A stretch of 64,000 bases of DNA from Bradyrhizobium sp. 141 (GCF_023074055.1 NZ_JADPKR010000111.1:1-64000); one strand, 5' to 3'. Positions 33,999-43,269 are shown, counted from the stretch's first letter. Numbers and translations are program-made. Notes: generated from the sequence alone by a model not told the origin.

Positions 33999-35876
33999 AT
34001 GAAAACCGAACGGTTGGCATTGGCATCGGGCTTTGCGCCTGCTTCACGCCAGGACTGGCACAAGCTGGTTGATGGCGTGCTAAAGGGAGCGCCGTTCGAA
34101 AAGCTGATTGGTAGGACGTACGACGACTTGAGAATCGAGCCGATTTATCTCCGCGCGAAAGACATTGCACTAGTCGACGGGCGGGCACCCGCGGCGCCTT
34201 GGCAGATCATGAAGCGCATCGATCATCCAGACGCGGTGACGGCCAATAGGCAGGCCCTTCACGATCTGGAGAATGGGGCGACGGGCCTGACGCTCGTCTT
34301 TGCCGGCGCCAACTGCAGCCGCGGGTTCGGTCTCGATCAAACGGCAGGTGCCGTCGCCAAAGCTTTAAAGGACGTCCACCTTGATGCCGGCATTGGGATT
34401 GAACTTCAAATTGGTACAGACGGGCGTAAGACCGCGATCCATGTTGCGGAATATGTGAAGTCGGTCGGTTTCGATCCCGCCGTCTGCGACATTCGATTTG
34501 GGCTCGATCCGCTGGGCGCGTGCGCCCTAAGCGGACGCAGTCCATACACTTGGGAAGAAATCGCGCGGACCGTTGCCAGCACGATCAAAGGGCTTGTAAC
34601 GCTGGGGTTCAAGGGGCCGTTTGCCGCGAGCGACGGGCGTATCGTTCATGACGCCGGCGGCTCAGAAGTGCAGGAGCTTGCCTTTGTGCTCGCCTGCGGC
34701 GTGGCATATCTGCACGCTATGGAGGCGGCGCGCATTCCGCTGGATCAAGCGCGAAGTATGATCTATGCGCGACTTACTGCTGACGCCGACCAGTTTTTGA
34801 CTATGGCTAAATTCCGCGCGTTGCGACTCCTCTGGGCGCGCATCGAATCGGCGTGCGGTGTGGCGCCGAGGCCGCTGTTCATTGCGGCTGACACGTCCTG
34901 GCGCATGTTGACCCGGCGCGATCCCTACGTAAACATGTTGCGCGCTACCTTGGCGACATTCTCTGCGGGAATCGCCGGTGCCAATGCGATCACAGTCCTG
35001 CCGCACACGTTGGCGCTCGGCCTTCCAGACTCGTTTGCCCGGCGCGTGGCCCGCAACACGCAGCTTCTGCTGCTGGAGGAAAGCAATCTTGCCAAGGTTA
35101 GCGATCCTGCCGCAGGTGCTGGCGGCATTGAGGCGCTAACAACGGAGCTTTGCGACGCGGCCTGGAGGAGTTTCCAAGAGACCGAAAATGCGCGCGGCAT
35201 TTTTGCCGCTCTACAGCAAGGAACGCTTCAGGCGAAGATCACAGCTACACGCACAGCGCGCGGTGCAAATCTCGCGAAGCGCAGCGACCCGCTGACCGGA
35301 GTGAGCGAGTTCGCAAACCTTGGCGAAGGCGCAGCGGCGGTACTAAACGTAAGACCGATGGCTCTTCCGCCTAGCTTTGATCAGAAATTCGTATTCGACC
35401 CACTGCCGCCGATCCGGCTTGCGGAACCGTTCGAATCGCTCCGCGATAAGTCCGATGCGATATTGAAGCTACTCGGCGCGCGGCCGCGAGTGTTTCTTGC
35501 TAATCTCGGCACACCGACCGACTTTACGGCCCGCGCGACATTCGCCAAGAGCTTCTTCGAAGCGGGAGGAATTGAGGCTATCGACGGCGCCGGCTTCGCC
35601 GACCCAGCCGAGCTTGCCCTCGCATTCACGGGCTCTGGTGCCGAACTTGCCTGCCTTTGCTCCAGCGATAAGATCTATGCGGAGCGCGCCGAAATCTCCG
35701 CCCACGCGCTTCAGCAAGTCGGAGCTAGGCACATCTATTTGGCGGGACTTCCCTCTCTATCCGAGGCCGCTTTTCGGCGGGCTGGCATCTGCAGCTTTAT
35801 TCACGTCAGTTGCGACGCCTTGGCAACGCTAAATGCCGCTTACAACCGGATCCAAAACCCGAAGGTTTCCGGATAA
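33999..35876 (+). CDS. mutA: Methylmalonyl-CoA mutase small subunit
   Basis: This protein of about 625 residues has the mutase TIM-barrel (DWHKLVDGVLKGAPFEKLIGRTYDD, then LRLLWARIESACGV and NTQLLLLEESNLAKVSDPAAGAGG) but no B12-ligating DxHxxG, as expected for the non-catalytic subunit. The ATG at 33999 is preferred to a GTG at 33990. Its codon choice looks less GC-biased than that of pccB and mutB by eye, which hints at a different history. mutB starts 25 bp later. Confidence 0.9.
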   Translation: MKTERLALASGFAPASRQDWHKLVDGVLKGAPFEKLIGRTYDDLRIEPIYLRAKDIALVDGRAPAAPWQIMKRIDHPDAVTANRQALHDLENGATGLTLVFAGANCSRGFGLDQTAGAVAKALKDVHLDAGIGIELQIGTDGRKTAIHVAEYVKSVGFDPAVCDIRFGLDPLGACALSGRSPYTWEEIARTVASTIKGLVTLGFKGPFAASDGRIVHDAGGSEVQELAFVLACGVAYLHAMEAARIPLDQARSMIYARLTADADQFLTMAKFRALRLLWARIESACGVAPRPLFIAADTSWRMLTRRDPYVNMLRATLATFSAGIAGANAITVLPHTLALGLPDSFARRVARNTQLLLLEESNLAKVSDPAAGAGGIEALTTELCDAAWRSFQETENARGIFAALQQGTLQAKITATRTARGANLAKRSDPLTGVSEFANLGEGAAAVLNVRPMALPPSFDQKFVFDPLPPIRLAEPFESLRDKSDAILKLLGARPRVFLANLGTPTDFTARATFAKSFFEAGGIEAIDGAGFADPAELALAFTGSGAELACLCSSDKIYAERAEISAHALQQVGARHIYLAGLPSLSEAAFRRAGICSFIHVSCDALATLNAAYNRIQNPKVSG

Positions 35877-35901
35877 TCGACAATCGAACGCGAACACTCA
35901 G

Positions 35902-38085
35902 ATGTCATCCATCAGCGTTATCCCGAATTTTGCAAGTATTGCTTTCGAAAGGTGCTCGGTCGCCGCCTCTTCTGTTTCCGTCGATCCGTGGGTGACTCCG
36001 GAGGGCATTCCGGTCAAGTCAGCATACGGAGAAGCAGATATCGCCGGGCTCGACTTCCTTGAGACCTGGCCAGGCATCGCGCCGTTCCTGCGCGGTCCCT
36101 ACCCGACCATGTACGTGAACCAGCCATGGACGGTCCGGCAATATGCCGGCTTCTCCACGGCGGAGGATTCCAACGCGTTCTATCGCCGCAACCTGGCCGC
36201 CGGGCAAAAGGGCCTCTCGGTCGCCTTCGACCTCGCCACCCATCGCGGCTATGACTCCGATCATCCGCGCGTCGGCGGCGACGTCGGCATGGCCGGCGTG
36301 GCGATTGATTCCATCTACGACATGCGCACGCTGTTCGCAGGCATTCCGCTCGACCAGATGAGCGTATCCATGACCATGAACGGCGCGGTGCTGCCGATCC
36401 TCGCGCTCTACGTCGCCGCGGCCGGCGAACAGGGCGTACCGCCGGAAAAGCTGTCGGGCACCATTCAGAACGACATTCTGAAAGAGTTCATGGTGCGCGA
36501 CACCTATATCTATCCGCCCGCGCCCTCGATGCGGATCATCTCGGACATCTTCGCCTACACCTCCACGAAGATGCCGAAATACAACTCCATTTCCATTTCC
36601 GGCTATCACATGCAGGAGGCCGGCGCGACGCAGGACCTCGAGCTTGCCTATACGCTCGCCGACGGCGTCGAATATCTGCGTGCCGGCCTTGCCGCCGGCC
36701 TCGACGTCGACCGCTTCGCGCCGCGGCTGTCGTTCTTCTGGGCGATCGGCATGAACTTCTTCATGGAAGTCGCCAAGCTGCGCGCGGCGCGCCTGCTCTG
36801 GGCGAAACTGCTCAAGCCGTTCAACCCGAAAGACCCGCGCTCGCTGTCGCTGCGCACGCATAGCCAGACCTCGGGCTGGTCGCTGACCGCGCAGGACGTG
36901 TTCTACAACGTGATGCGTACGACGGTGGAGGCGATGGCGGCCACGCAAGGCCACACCCAGTCGCTGCACACCAACGCGCTCGACGAAGCGCTGGCGCTGC
37001 CGACCGACTTTTCCGCGCGCATCGCCCGCAACACCCAGCTCTTCCTGCAGCAGGAGAGCGGCACCACCCGCATCATCGATCCCTGGGGCGGCTCCTATTA
37101 TGTCGAGCGGCTCACGCGCGACCTGGCCGCGAAGGCGTGGGGCCACATCCAGGAGGTCGAGGAGCTCGGCGGCATGGCCAAGGCCATCGAAGCCGGCGTG
37201 CCCAAGCTGCGCATCGAGGAAGCCTCGGCCAAGACACAAGCCCGCATCGATGCCGGCAAGCAGGCCGTGATCGGCGTCAACAAGTACAAGCCGACGGGCG
37301 AGACGCCGATCGACATCCTCAAGGTCGACAACACCAATGTCCGGCGCCTGCAGATCGACAAGCTGACGCGACTGAAATCCGAGCGCAGCCAGAAGGACGT
37401 CGAAGCCGCGCTCGCCGCGATCACGCGTTCGGCCGGCGAAGGCAACGGCAATCTGCTCGCGCTGGCGATCGACGCGGCGCGTGCGAAGGCAACCGTCGGC
37501 GAAATTTCGGACGCGATGGAAAAGGTGTTCGGCCGCCACCGCGCCGAAATTAAGTCCATCATCGGCGTCTACAAGCGGGAGGCGGCCAGCATGGGCAACC
37601 AGGTCGAGAAAGTTCAGGCGCTGATCGACGCCTTCGAGGAGGCGGAAGGCCGTCGCCCGCGTATTCTCGTCGCCAAGATCGGCCAGGACGGCCACGACCG
37701 CGGCCAGAAGGTGATTGCGTCTGCCTTCGCCGATATCGGCTTCGATGTCGACATCGGACCGCTGTTCGCCACCGCCGACGAAGCGGCGCGGCAGGCCGTC
37801 GAGAACGACGTCCACATCCTCGGCGTCTCCTCGCTCGCGGCCGCGCACCTCACCGCGGTGCCGGAGCTGAAGGCCGCGCTGAAGAAGCAAGGCCGCGAGG
37901 ACATCATGATCATCATCGGCGGCGTGGTGCCGCCGCAGGACTATGATGAGCTCTACGCCGCCGGTGCCGAAGCCATCTTCCCGCCCGGTACCGTGATCGC
38001 GGACGCCGCGGATCAGCTGATCCAGAAGCTCAATGCTCGGCTCGGGCACAGTGAGGCGGCATATAGTAAGCGCCACGGCAGATAG
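35902..38085 (+). CDS. mutB: Methylmalonyl-CoA mutase large subunit
   Basis: This is the catalytic, adenosylcobalamin-dependent subunit that converts methylmalonyl-CoA to succinyl-CoA. It has 727 residues. The substrate domain carries GFSTAEDSNAFYRRNLAAGQ, VAFDLATHRGYDSDHPRV and RTHSQTSGWSLT. The cobalamin domain near residues 590-720 has KIGQDGHDRGQKVI (DxHxxG, the Co-ligating His), VSSLAAAH and GGVVPPQDYD. The last residues after LNARLG overlap the start of an lpd remnant in another frame, so the normal 3' end may have been replaced at a junction. No epimerase or MeaB-type chaperone gene is nearby. Confidence 0.94.
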   Translation: MSSISVIPNFASIAFERCSVAASSVSVDPWVTPEGIPVKSAYGEADIAGLDFLETWPGIAPFLRGPYPTMYVNQPWTVRQYAGFSTAEDSNAFYRRNLAAGQKGLSVAFDLATHRGYDSDHPRVGGDVGMAGVAIDSIYDMRTLFAGIPLDQMSVSMTMNGAVLPILALYVAAAGEQGVPPEKLSGTIQNDILKEFMVRDTYIYPPAPSMRIISDIFAYTSTKMPKYNSISISGYHMQEAGATQDLELAYTLADGVEYLRAGLAAGLDVDRFAPRLSFFWAIGMNFFMEVAKLRAARLLWAKLLKPFNPKDPRSLSLRTHSQTSGWSLTAQDVFYNVMRTTVEAMAATQGHTQSLHTNALDEALALPTDFSARIARNTQLFLQQESGTTRIIDPWGGSYYVERLTRDLAAKAWGHIQEVEELGGMAKAIEAGVPKLRIEEASAKTQARIDAGKQAVIGVNKYKPTGETPIDILKVDNTNVRRLQIDKLTRLKSERSQKDVEAALAAITRSAGEGNGNLLALAIDAARAKATVGEISDAMEKVFGRHRAEIKSIIGVYKREAASMGNQVEKVQALIDAFEEAEGRRPRILVAKIGQDGHDRGQKVIASAFADIGFDVDIGPLFATADEAARQAVENDVHILGVSSLAAAHLTAVPELKAALKKQGREDIMIIIGGVVPPQDYDELYAAGAEAIFPPGTVIADAADQLIQKLNARLGHSEAAYSKRHGR

Positions 38086-38784
38086 TAACGGCGTATCGGT
38101 CCAGATTGAAAGCTCAAAGCCGGGGCGTCGAACTTACGATTTGATCCTGCAGTCCGCAGGCAGAGTGCCTAACAGCGCAAATCTGGGCTTGGAGAAGATT
38201 GGTGTAAGATGCGACGCAAAGGTTTCGTTGCAGTCAATAGGCAAATGCGGACGAATTTGCCTCATATTTTCGCGATCGGCGATGTCGCGGGTAACCCGAT
38301 GCTCGCCCATAAGGCGGTTCACGAGGGGCATGTCGCGGCAGAAGCGGCTGCCGTGCTCAAGAGCTTCTTTGACGCGAAGATCGTCCCGAACGTCGCCTAC
38401 ACTGATCCTGAGGTGGCCTGGGTTGGCATCATGGAACATGAAGCGGCCTCCTCAGGCAGGCACGTTAGATCCGCGAAGTTTCCGTGGGCTGCCTCGGGCA
38501 GAGCGATCGCCTCGGGCGCGTCTTATGGCATGACCAAGCTGATCATCGACCAAGAGACGCACCGCATCATCGGCGGTGTGAACGTTGGCCCGCACGCTGG
38601 CGACATGATTGGAGAAATCTGCCTGGCGATCGAGATGGGCGCCGATGCAATTGATCTCAGCAAGACCATCCATCCGCATCCGACGTTCAGAGAGACAATA
38701 GGCCTGGCTGGCGAAGTGTATGAAGGTGTTTGCACGGATGTGTTGCCGGGTCCGAAGAGATCGACCAAGCGCGCGAGCCACTAG
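38060..38784 (+). pseudogene. Dihydrolipoamide dehydrogenase 3' part, truncated and frameshifted
   Basis: Translation in one frame gives YDLILQSAGRVPNSANLGLE up to about 38215. The next frame continues GFVAVNRQMRTNLPHIFAIGD to the end KRASH, including MGADAID and HPHPTF. A single missing base at GACGCAAAGGTTTC (probably GACGCAAATGGTTTC originally) breaks the frame. The FAD, disulfide and NAD domains are absent. It abuts the mutB 3' end, so mutB and its neighbours appear to have replaced the front of this gene. It resembles, but is not identical to, the lpdA 3' end. Confidence 0.85.
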
Positions 38785-38847
38785 AAATCCAAAAACCTGA
38801 GCCGGCATCAGGTGCCTCGCTGCCGATCGTTCATAGGGGACCCGAAT

Positions 38848-39168
38848 ATGGCGGGAAGTTCTCGCAGGGAAGTAAAGGTACCTTTGAGCGTTCAAGAGGA
38901 GGAATTTGCCGCGGCATGTCGAGACTTCGTTCTGGAGAGGAAACCTGATCTCGCGGCATCCATCGTCATTGTAGACAACCAGCTCAGGATTGTGAACGAT
39001 CCGCATGTTCGGCTCGCGTTTGTAGAACTTGGTCTTGCCAGATTGGTACGAGTTCTACATCTCGCAATCGAGGGCAAGGCGATTGCGCTCAAAAGAGTGC
39101 CAAGACTCCTGTTCGACCTGGCGAGCTGTAGAAGGAAGATACTCCGCGCGCTAGGTAGGGACGATTGA
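38848..39168 (+). CDS. Hypothetical protein, 106 aa, duplicated in the window
   Basis: I do not recognise this family. The protein is mixed in charge, with a hydrophilic N-terminus (SRREVKVPLSVQEEEFAAACR), a central IVIVDNQLRI segment and a basic, leucine-rich C-terminal half ending LLFDLASCRRKILRALGRDD. It has no signal peptide or membrane helix. Differences from the copy at 4465 leave this frame open, which argues for a real gene. It lies 63 bp after the lpd remnant and is followed, after about 390 bp, by twin terminator-like hairpins. Confidence 0.5.
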   Translation: MAGSSRREVKVPLSVQEEEFAAACRDFVLERKPDLAASIVIVDNQLRIVNDPHVRLAFVELGLARLVRVLHLAIEGKAIALKRVPRLLFDLASCRRKILRALGRDD

Positions 39169-39556
39169 GGACAGCCCCTCGGGTTACTAGCACGATTCAT
39201 TCAGCGCGCAGATTCAAGGAATAGATACTCATCGACGCAACGGGGACCGGCAGTCATCCCTTGGCAGGAGATTCGGATCTCTGAATTGCAAAGGCGGGTA
39301 CGGCGGACGCGGCATTGCGAGATCGGAGCCGGGCGATGAAATGAACTACCGGACGCGTGGAGCCTGGTGATCGGGACCTTCCAAGTCTCGCGCGCGCTCT
39401 TTGTCGTGCTGTCGAAATCGTACGACCCGTCAAATGCCGGAAACGGTGCGGAGAGGTGCCGACTTCAGCACAAAATGCGGTCTGACATGTACGATAGTAT
39501 TGCTGCTGGAGGTCGTTCGTTGGGTTTCTACGATCGAATTCCGCATTCGGCGTCTG

Positions 39557-39622
39557 CGAAAGATTTGCGATCTTTCGTTTTCCTCCCTCTACTCGGCCCG
39601 GCGCGATCGCCGGGCCCGTTTT
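39557..39622 (+). terminator. Tandem perfect hairpins of repeat copy 2
   Basis: Hairpin 1 is CGAAAGAT/ATCTTTCG with loop TTGCG, followed by TTTT (39557-39581). Hairpin 2 is GGCCCGGCG/CGCCGGGCC with loop CGAT, followed by CGTTTT (39595-39622). T-runs follow on the plus strand only, so they terminate rightward transcription from the small gene or from an unannotated RNA in 39169-39556, where I see no coding sequence. Confidence 0.65.
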
Positions 39623-39664
39623 CTCGGCTGCTGACGATATCTAGTGCCGCTCGAAGCCGGTTGA

Positions 39665-40186
39665 TCAGCGTCGTATGATCTTCTTCAAGATTTCGGTGAG
39701 CGCTCGAAATTCATCTTGGGTCAGCGGAGCGAATGTCTCGCCGGAAATCTCGCCAATAGTTTCAATCGCTGCGTCCGCTATCCGTCTTCCCTTCTCGGTC
39801 AAATCTATCTCGCGTCGCCGCGGATCCAGAGGGTCTTTGGAGCTCTTGATGAGGCCGCGAGATTTCAGGCGATTGATAACGCCGGTGATGGTCGCCGAAT
39901 CATAATGAATTAGCCGTCCTAAGTGGTTTTGCGAGCAAGGACCTACCTCCTTCAATTTCGCTAGCGTCGAGAATTGGGGCCCCGTTAATTCTTCAATCAT
40001 CTTAGCGGCAAAGATGGACGTGTGAGTACGGAGCGCGACTCGCAACAAAAAGCCCGGTGCGTCATCCAGCCGGTACGAATCTATAGCTTCTTTCACTTTC
40101 CCGGCCGCGCGCGGCTTTGTCTTGGGTTGCACCACTTTTTGCTTCCTTGCCGTAGGTTGCCTCAGTTCAAGAAATACAGGCTTCAA
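39665..40186 (-). CDS. nicR: MarR-family regulator (NicR-like)
   Basis: This protein of up to 173 residues has a basic N-terminal extension and a MarR winged-helix domain (TGPQFSTLAKLKEVGPCSQN, HYDSATITGVINRLKSRGLI, DPRRREIDLTEKGRR). No ATG is available; TTG at 40186 or GTG codons about 17 residues later are possible starts. It is divergent from the nicotinate-type hydroxylase operon. In Pseudomonas putida the MarR-type repressor NicR controls the lower nic genes, so the name is given by family and context. Confidence 0.82.
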   Translation of the reverse strand: MKPVFLELRQPTARKQKVVQPKTKPRAAGKVKEAIDSYRLDDAPGFLLRVALRTHTSIFAAKMIEELTGPQFSTLAKLKEVGPCSQNHLGRLIHYDSATITGVINRLKSRGLIKSSKDPLDPRRREIDLTEKGRRIADAAIETIGEISGETFAPLTQDEFRALTEILKKIIRR

Positions 40187-40436
40187 GCTCCGAAGGTCTT
40201 CGGTGCCGGCCGATTGTCTACATTTCCCGACCTAGGAAATCCATCTTTGTTCTACTTCATTCTGTTTAATGCGATTTGCTTCGTTGAGAGCCCCGGAAGT
40301 GGCTCGCTTCGATGCGTCCGTCGTTCGCATATCGAAATCCGCTCCGCCTAAGAGGCAAACCCATTCTCGCACGCGCTGGGCTAGACCGATTCGCTCCAGC
40401 TTGCCTCCGATCACGGGAAGAGAACATCTTATACTT

Positions 40437-40464
40437 GCAAGCGAGTGCAGCGCTTGCATACAAG
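40437..40464. promoter_or_regulatory. Candidate operator between the MarR and hydroxylase genes
   Basis: GCAAGCG at 40437-40443 and CGCTTGC at 40451-40457 form a perfect 7-bp inverted repeat with a 7-bp spacer. Overlapping it is CTTG-CATA-CAAG at 40453-40464. The site is about 91-118 bp upstream of the hydroxylase start. A palindromic site in a divergent MarR intergenic region is the expected operator. Confidence 0.5.
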
Positions 40465-40554
40465 TGATAAATGTTGTAGTGTCCTGAGATTGCTCCCCGG
40501 GCCTTGGCTTCACGCCTTACGGACCGGCGCACCAAAGTACCATCGGATTTGCGT

Positions 40555-42813
40555 ATGTCGGCGATTGACAGCATGAGTTCCGTTCGGCCCGACCTGATCG
40601 AAAAGGTTACGGGCCGCGCCGAGTACGTTACCGACCTGACGGTTCCGGGAATGCTGCATGGGTTTGTGGTTCGCTCGCCAGCCATTCATGCCCGCATCGC
40701 TTCTATCGATTCGAGCGTTGCGCGGGCCATGGACGGCGTTGTGGACGTGCTGATCGGCGAAGACGTCGCCTCGTTCGGTAACTGGGGCGTTGTGCTTAAG
40801 GACCGGCCGATCATTGCGACCGACCGCGTGAGATATGTGGGCGAACCCGTCGCCGTGGTGATCGCGGAGACAATCGACATCGCAGAAAACGCTGCAGAAC
40901 TAGTCGATGTGGGATACGACGACCTTCCGCGCGCAACGACCATCCAGGAAGCCCTGGCGGAAGAAGCGCCGCTCATCCACGAGCGCCATGAAAATCTGGA
41001 AGACTTTTATTTCAAGGGCGGCGCCCGGCCGACCCAGAACAGCAACATTTTCCACACTTACCGGAACAACGTCGGAGACGTTGACGCGGCGGAGGCGGCC
41101 GCAGCGTATATCCACGAAGATCGCTTCACCTTCCCGGCCATTTCTCACTTCGCAATGGAGCCGCATGCGGTCATTGCGGATTTCCAGCGGGACTCTCTGA
41201 CGGTTTGGGCAGGTGCACAAACGCCGACCGCTGTTCAGAAAGTGCTATCGCGCCTCTTCGGGCTGCAACTGGCCAAGGTCCGGGTGATCGTTCCGTTTGT
41301 CGGCGGAGGGTTTGGCGGCAAGGCCTCGGTGAAGATTGAGCCTTTGGTCGCCGCTGCTTCGTGGAAGGTGCAACGCCCGGTCCGGATTGCCCAATCCATA
41401 GCTGAATCGATGCTCACGTGCAGAAGGTTGGGCGCCGACATCACGATTCGAACGGCTGTGGACGCCAACGGACGGATACTCGCCAAGAGCGCCAAACTGC
41501 TGCTCGATGGCGGGGCATATTCCGATACAGGCTCCGCCGTGGCCACTAAATCGGCAAATCGCGTCATCGGCCCCTACGCGGTACCCAATCTGCGCCTCGA
41601 GGCCAGCGCGGTCTACACGAACACCGTTCCAGGTGCGGCGTTCCGCTCGATCGGGGGGCCGCAAGCTGTTTGGGCCAAAGAATCGCACATGGATAATGTC
41701 GCGGCGGCAATCGGCATGGATCCGTCCGAGTTTCGGTTGCGGAATTTGGCGTCCCGCGGTGAGCGCATCCGCCCCGATTTGCGGGCGCTCGATATGGATA
41801 TGAGCGAGCTGATGGGCCGAGTGACCCAGTCGTTCGCATCGGAGGTGAAGGCCTCCAACCGGCAGGCGCGCGGATTGGCAGTCGCCGCGACCGATCCGGC
41901 CAATACGCCGATTGGTAACGCGATCGTACGTCTCAAGATCGACGGGTCGATCCTCGTTTCAGTCTCCAGCATTGAAGTCGGCCAGGGCGCGCACGCGACC
42001 ATGGCGCGCATCGCATCGCAGACCTTGAAGCAGCCAGCCTCCGCGGTAACCGTCTTGCGCACCGATACGGCCGTCGCCCCTTACGACTGGGGCACAGGCG
42101 CAAGCCGATCGACCGTGGTCGTCGGCCTTTCCGTCGAGAATGCCGCACTCGACGCAGCCGATCAGATACTCGAAATGGTTGCTGATGTTTGGGAGCTTCC
42201 CCGGGAGAACCTCTCGCTTGTTGAGGGCGGTGTCACGACCGGATCCGAGGTTCTCACTTTCCACCAGATTTTTCACCGCACGCTGGGTGTCGATTCGGGA
42301 GAGGTCATCGGCCGCGGCGCGATTACGCCACGCTCGAAGAAGGGCGCTCTGGCCGAGTCCCCTCTGTTCTGGGAGACTTCCGCGGGCCTCGCTGAAATCA
42401 TTGTCGATGAAGACACCGGCGAGATCCATGTCACCCGATATGCCAGCGCCGCTGACGTCGGCCGCGTGATCAATCGCGTTGCGGCGGAAGGGCAGGACGA
42501 GGGGGCTGCAATCATGGGCCTCGGACACGCACTTTATGAAGTGCTGGAGTTCGAGGATGGCCAGCCGGTCAATGCGACGCCGATCGATTATTCGATACCG
42601 CGCATCTCCGACGTTCCCCCCGTGTTTGACACCATCCTTGTCGAAAACGGCGACGGTCCCGGTCCAGGCGGCGCCAAGGGAATGGGCGAGGGAGCGATCC
42701 TTCCGGTCGCGCCCGCGATCGCCAATGCGCTGTTCTCCGCCTACGGCATTCGGATCACCGAGCTGCCAATGACGCCCGAAAAGGTATGGCGCGCCCTGCA
42801 GAAGAGGAACTGA
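40555..42813 (+). CDS. Molybdopterin-binding large subunit of a nicotinate-type hydroxylase (xanthine dehydrogenase family)
   Basis: This protein of about 752 residues is a CoxL/XdhB-like large subunit that hydroxylates an N-heterocyclic or aromatic ring next to nitrogen, using water as oxygen source. Landmarks are VTGRAEYVTDLTVPGMLHGF near residue 20, the Mo-cofactor block VIVPFVGGGFGGKASV near 245, GQGAHATMARIASQTL near 480, and the C-terminal GPGGAKGMGEGAILPVAPAIANAL with the conserved active-site Glu region. ATG 40555 is chosen; a TTG upstream is less likely. It starts an operon with CoxG, FAD and 2Fe-2S subunit genes. By the downstream nic genes the substrate is probably nicotinate. Confidence 0.87.
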   Translation: MSAIDSMSSVRPDLIEKVTGRAEYVTDLTVPGMLHGFVVRSPAIHARIASIDSSVARAMDGVVDVLIGEDVASFGNWGVVLKDRPIIATDRVRYVGEPVAVVIAETIDIAENAAELVDVGYDDLPRATTIQEALAEEAPLIHERHENLEDFYFKGGARPTQNSNIFHTYRNNVGDVDAAEAAAAYIHEDRFTFPAISHFAMEPHAVIADFQRDSLTVWAGAQTPTAVQKVLSRLFGLQLAKVRVIVPFVGGGFGGKASVKIEPLVAAASWKVQRPVRIAQSIAESMLTCRRLGADITIRTAVDANGRILAKSAKLLLDGGAYSDTGSAVATKSANRVIGPYAVPNLRLEASAVYTNTVPGAAFRSIGGPQAVWAKESHMDNVAAAIGMDPSEFRLRNLASRGERIRPDLRALDMDMSELMGRVTQSFASEVKASNRQARGLAVAATDPANTPIGNAIVRLKIDGSILVSVSSIEVGQGAHATMARIASQTLKQPASAVTVLRTDTAVAPYDWGTGASRSTVVVGLSVENAALDAADQILEMVADVWELPRENLSLVEGGVTTGSEVLTFHQIFHRTLGVDSGEVIGRGAITPRSKKGALAESPLFWETSAGLAEIIVDEDTGEIHVTRYASAADVGRVINRVAAEGQDEGAAIMGLGHALYEVLEFEDGQPVNATPIDYSIPRISDVPPVFDTILVENGDGPGPGGAKGMGEGAILPVAPAIANALFSAYGIRITELPMTPEKVWRALQKRN

Positions 42814-42817
42814 ATTC

Positions 42818-43267
42818 ATGGAATTCAATATGTCGATGGTGGTGCCCGCGACGCCGGCGGAGCTTTGGAGCACGCTGCTCGACGTCCCTCGCATATCGGG
42901 TTGCATCCCCGGCTGCGAAAACGTCGAGGAAATCGAGCGGCTTGCAACTTACAAAGCGACCGTCAAACAGAAGATCGGCCCGTTCAAGGTCGAGGTCCCG
43001 GCCGACATCATCGTTGAATCGATAACGGAGCCGTCTCACGTCCGCACGCGCGCCACGGGCCGCGACAAGATCACCGGGACGAGGCTGGCGGTTGTTCTCG
43101 ACGTGACTGTGACGCCGGAAGGGGCGGGGTCCACATTCGCCGTGGACGCGAAGGTAGACGTGCAAGGTCGCCTCGCGACTATGGGGTTCGGCGTCATCAA
43201 GCGTCGCGTCGATCAGAACTTCGAGGAGTTCGAGAAGCGGCTCAAAGAAATGTTGGGCGCGACCTGA
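42818..43267 (+). CDS. CoxG-like SRPBCC-family protein
   Basis: This 149-residue protein starts MEFNMSMVVPATPAELWSTL, the hallmark of CoxG/SRPBCC proteins, with ISGCIPGCENVEEI and a C-terminal TMGFGVIKRRVDQNFEEFE. CoxG is linked to membrane attachment or maturation of CO dehydrogenase and is often encoded beside molybdenum hydroxylases. It sits 4 bp after the large-subunit gene and 2 bp before the FAD-subunit gene, an unusual insertion inside the enzyme operon. Confidence 0.85.
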   Translation: MEFNMSMVVPATPAELWSTLLDVPRISGCIPGCENVEEIERLATYKATVKQKIGPFKVEVPADIIVESITEPSHVRTRATGRDKITGTRLAVVLDVTVTPEGAGSTFAVDAKVDVQGRLATMGFGVIKRRVDQNFEEFEKRLKEMLGAT

Positions 43268-43269
43268 TC

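Larger units (their letters stand above)
38532..39624 (+). repeat. Long imperfect direct repeat, copy 2
   Basis: This copy matches 4158-5255 in the same orientation and retains the intact small gene and perfect hairpin stems. The two copies enclose 33.3 kb containing regions 2 and 3. Homology ends shortly after the second hairpin (CGTTTTCTC here). Unlike copy 1, no tRNA fragment follows. Confidence 0.85.

Noticed and set aside
36019..38076. 685-codon open frame antisense to mutB
   Set aside because: High-GC shadow of a fully conserved gene; composition is Arg/His/Gly-rich and no family is recognisable.
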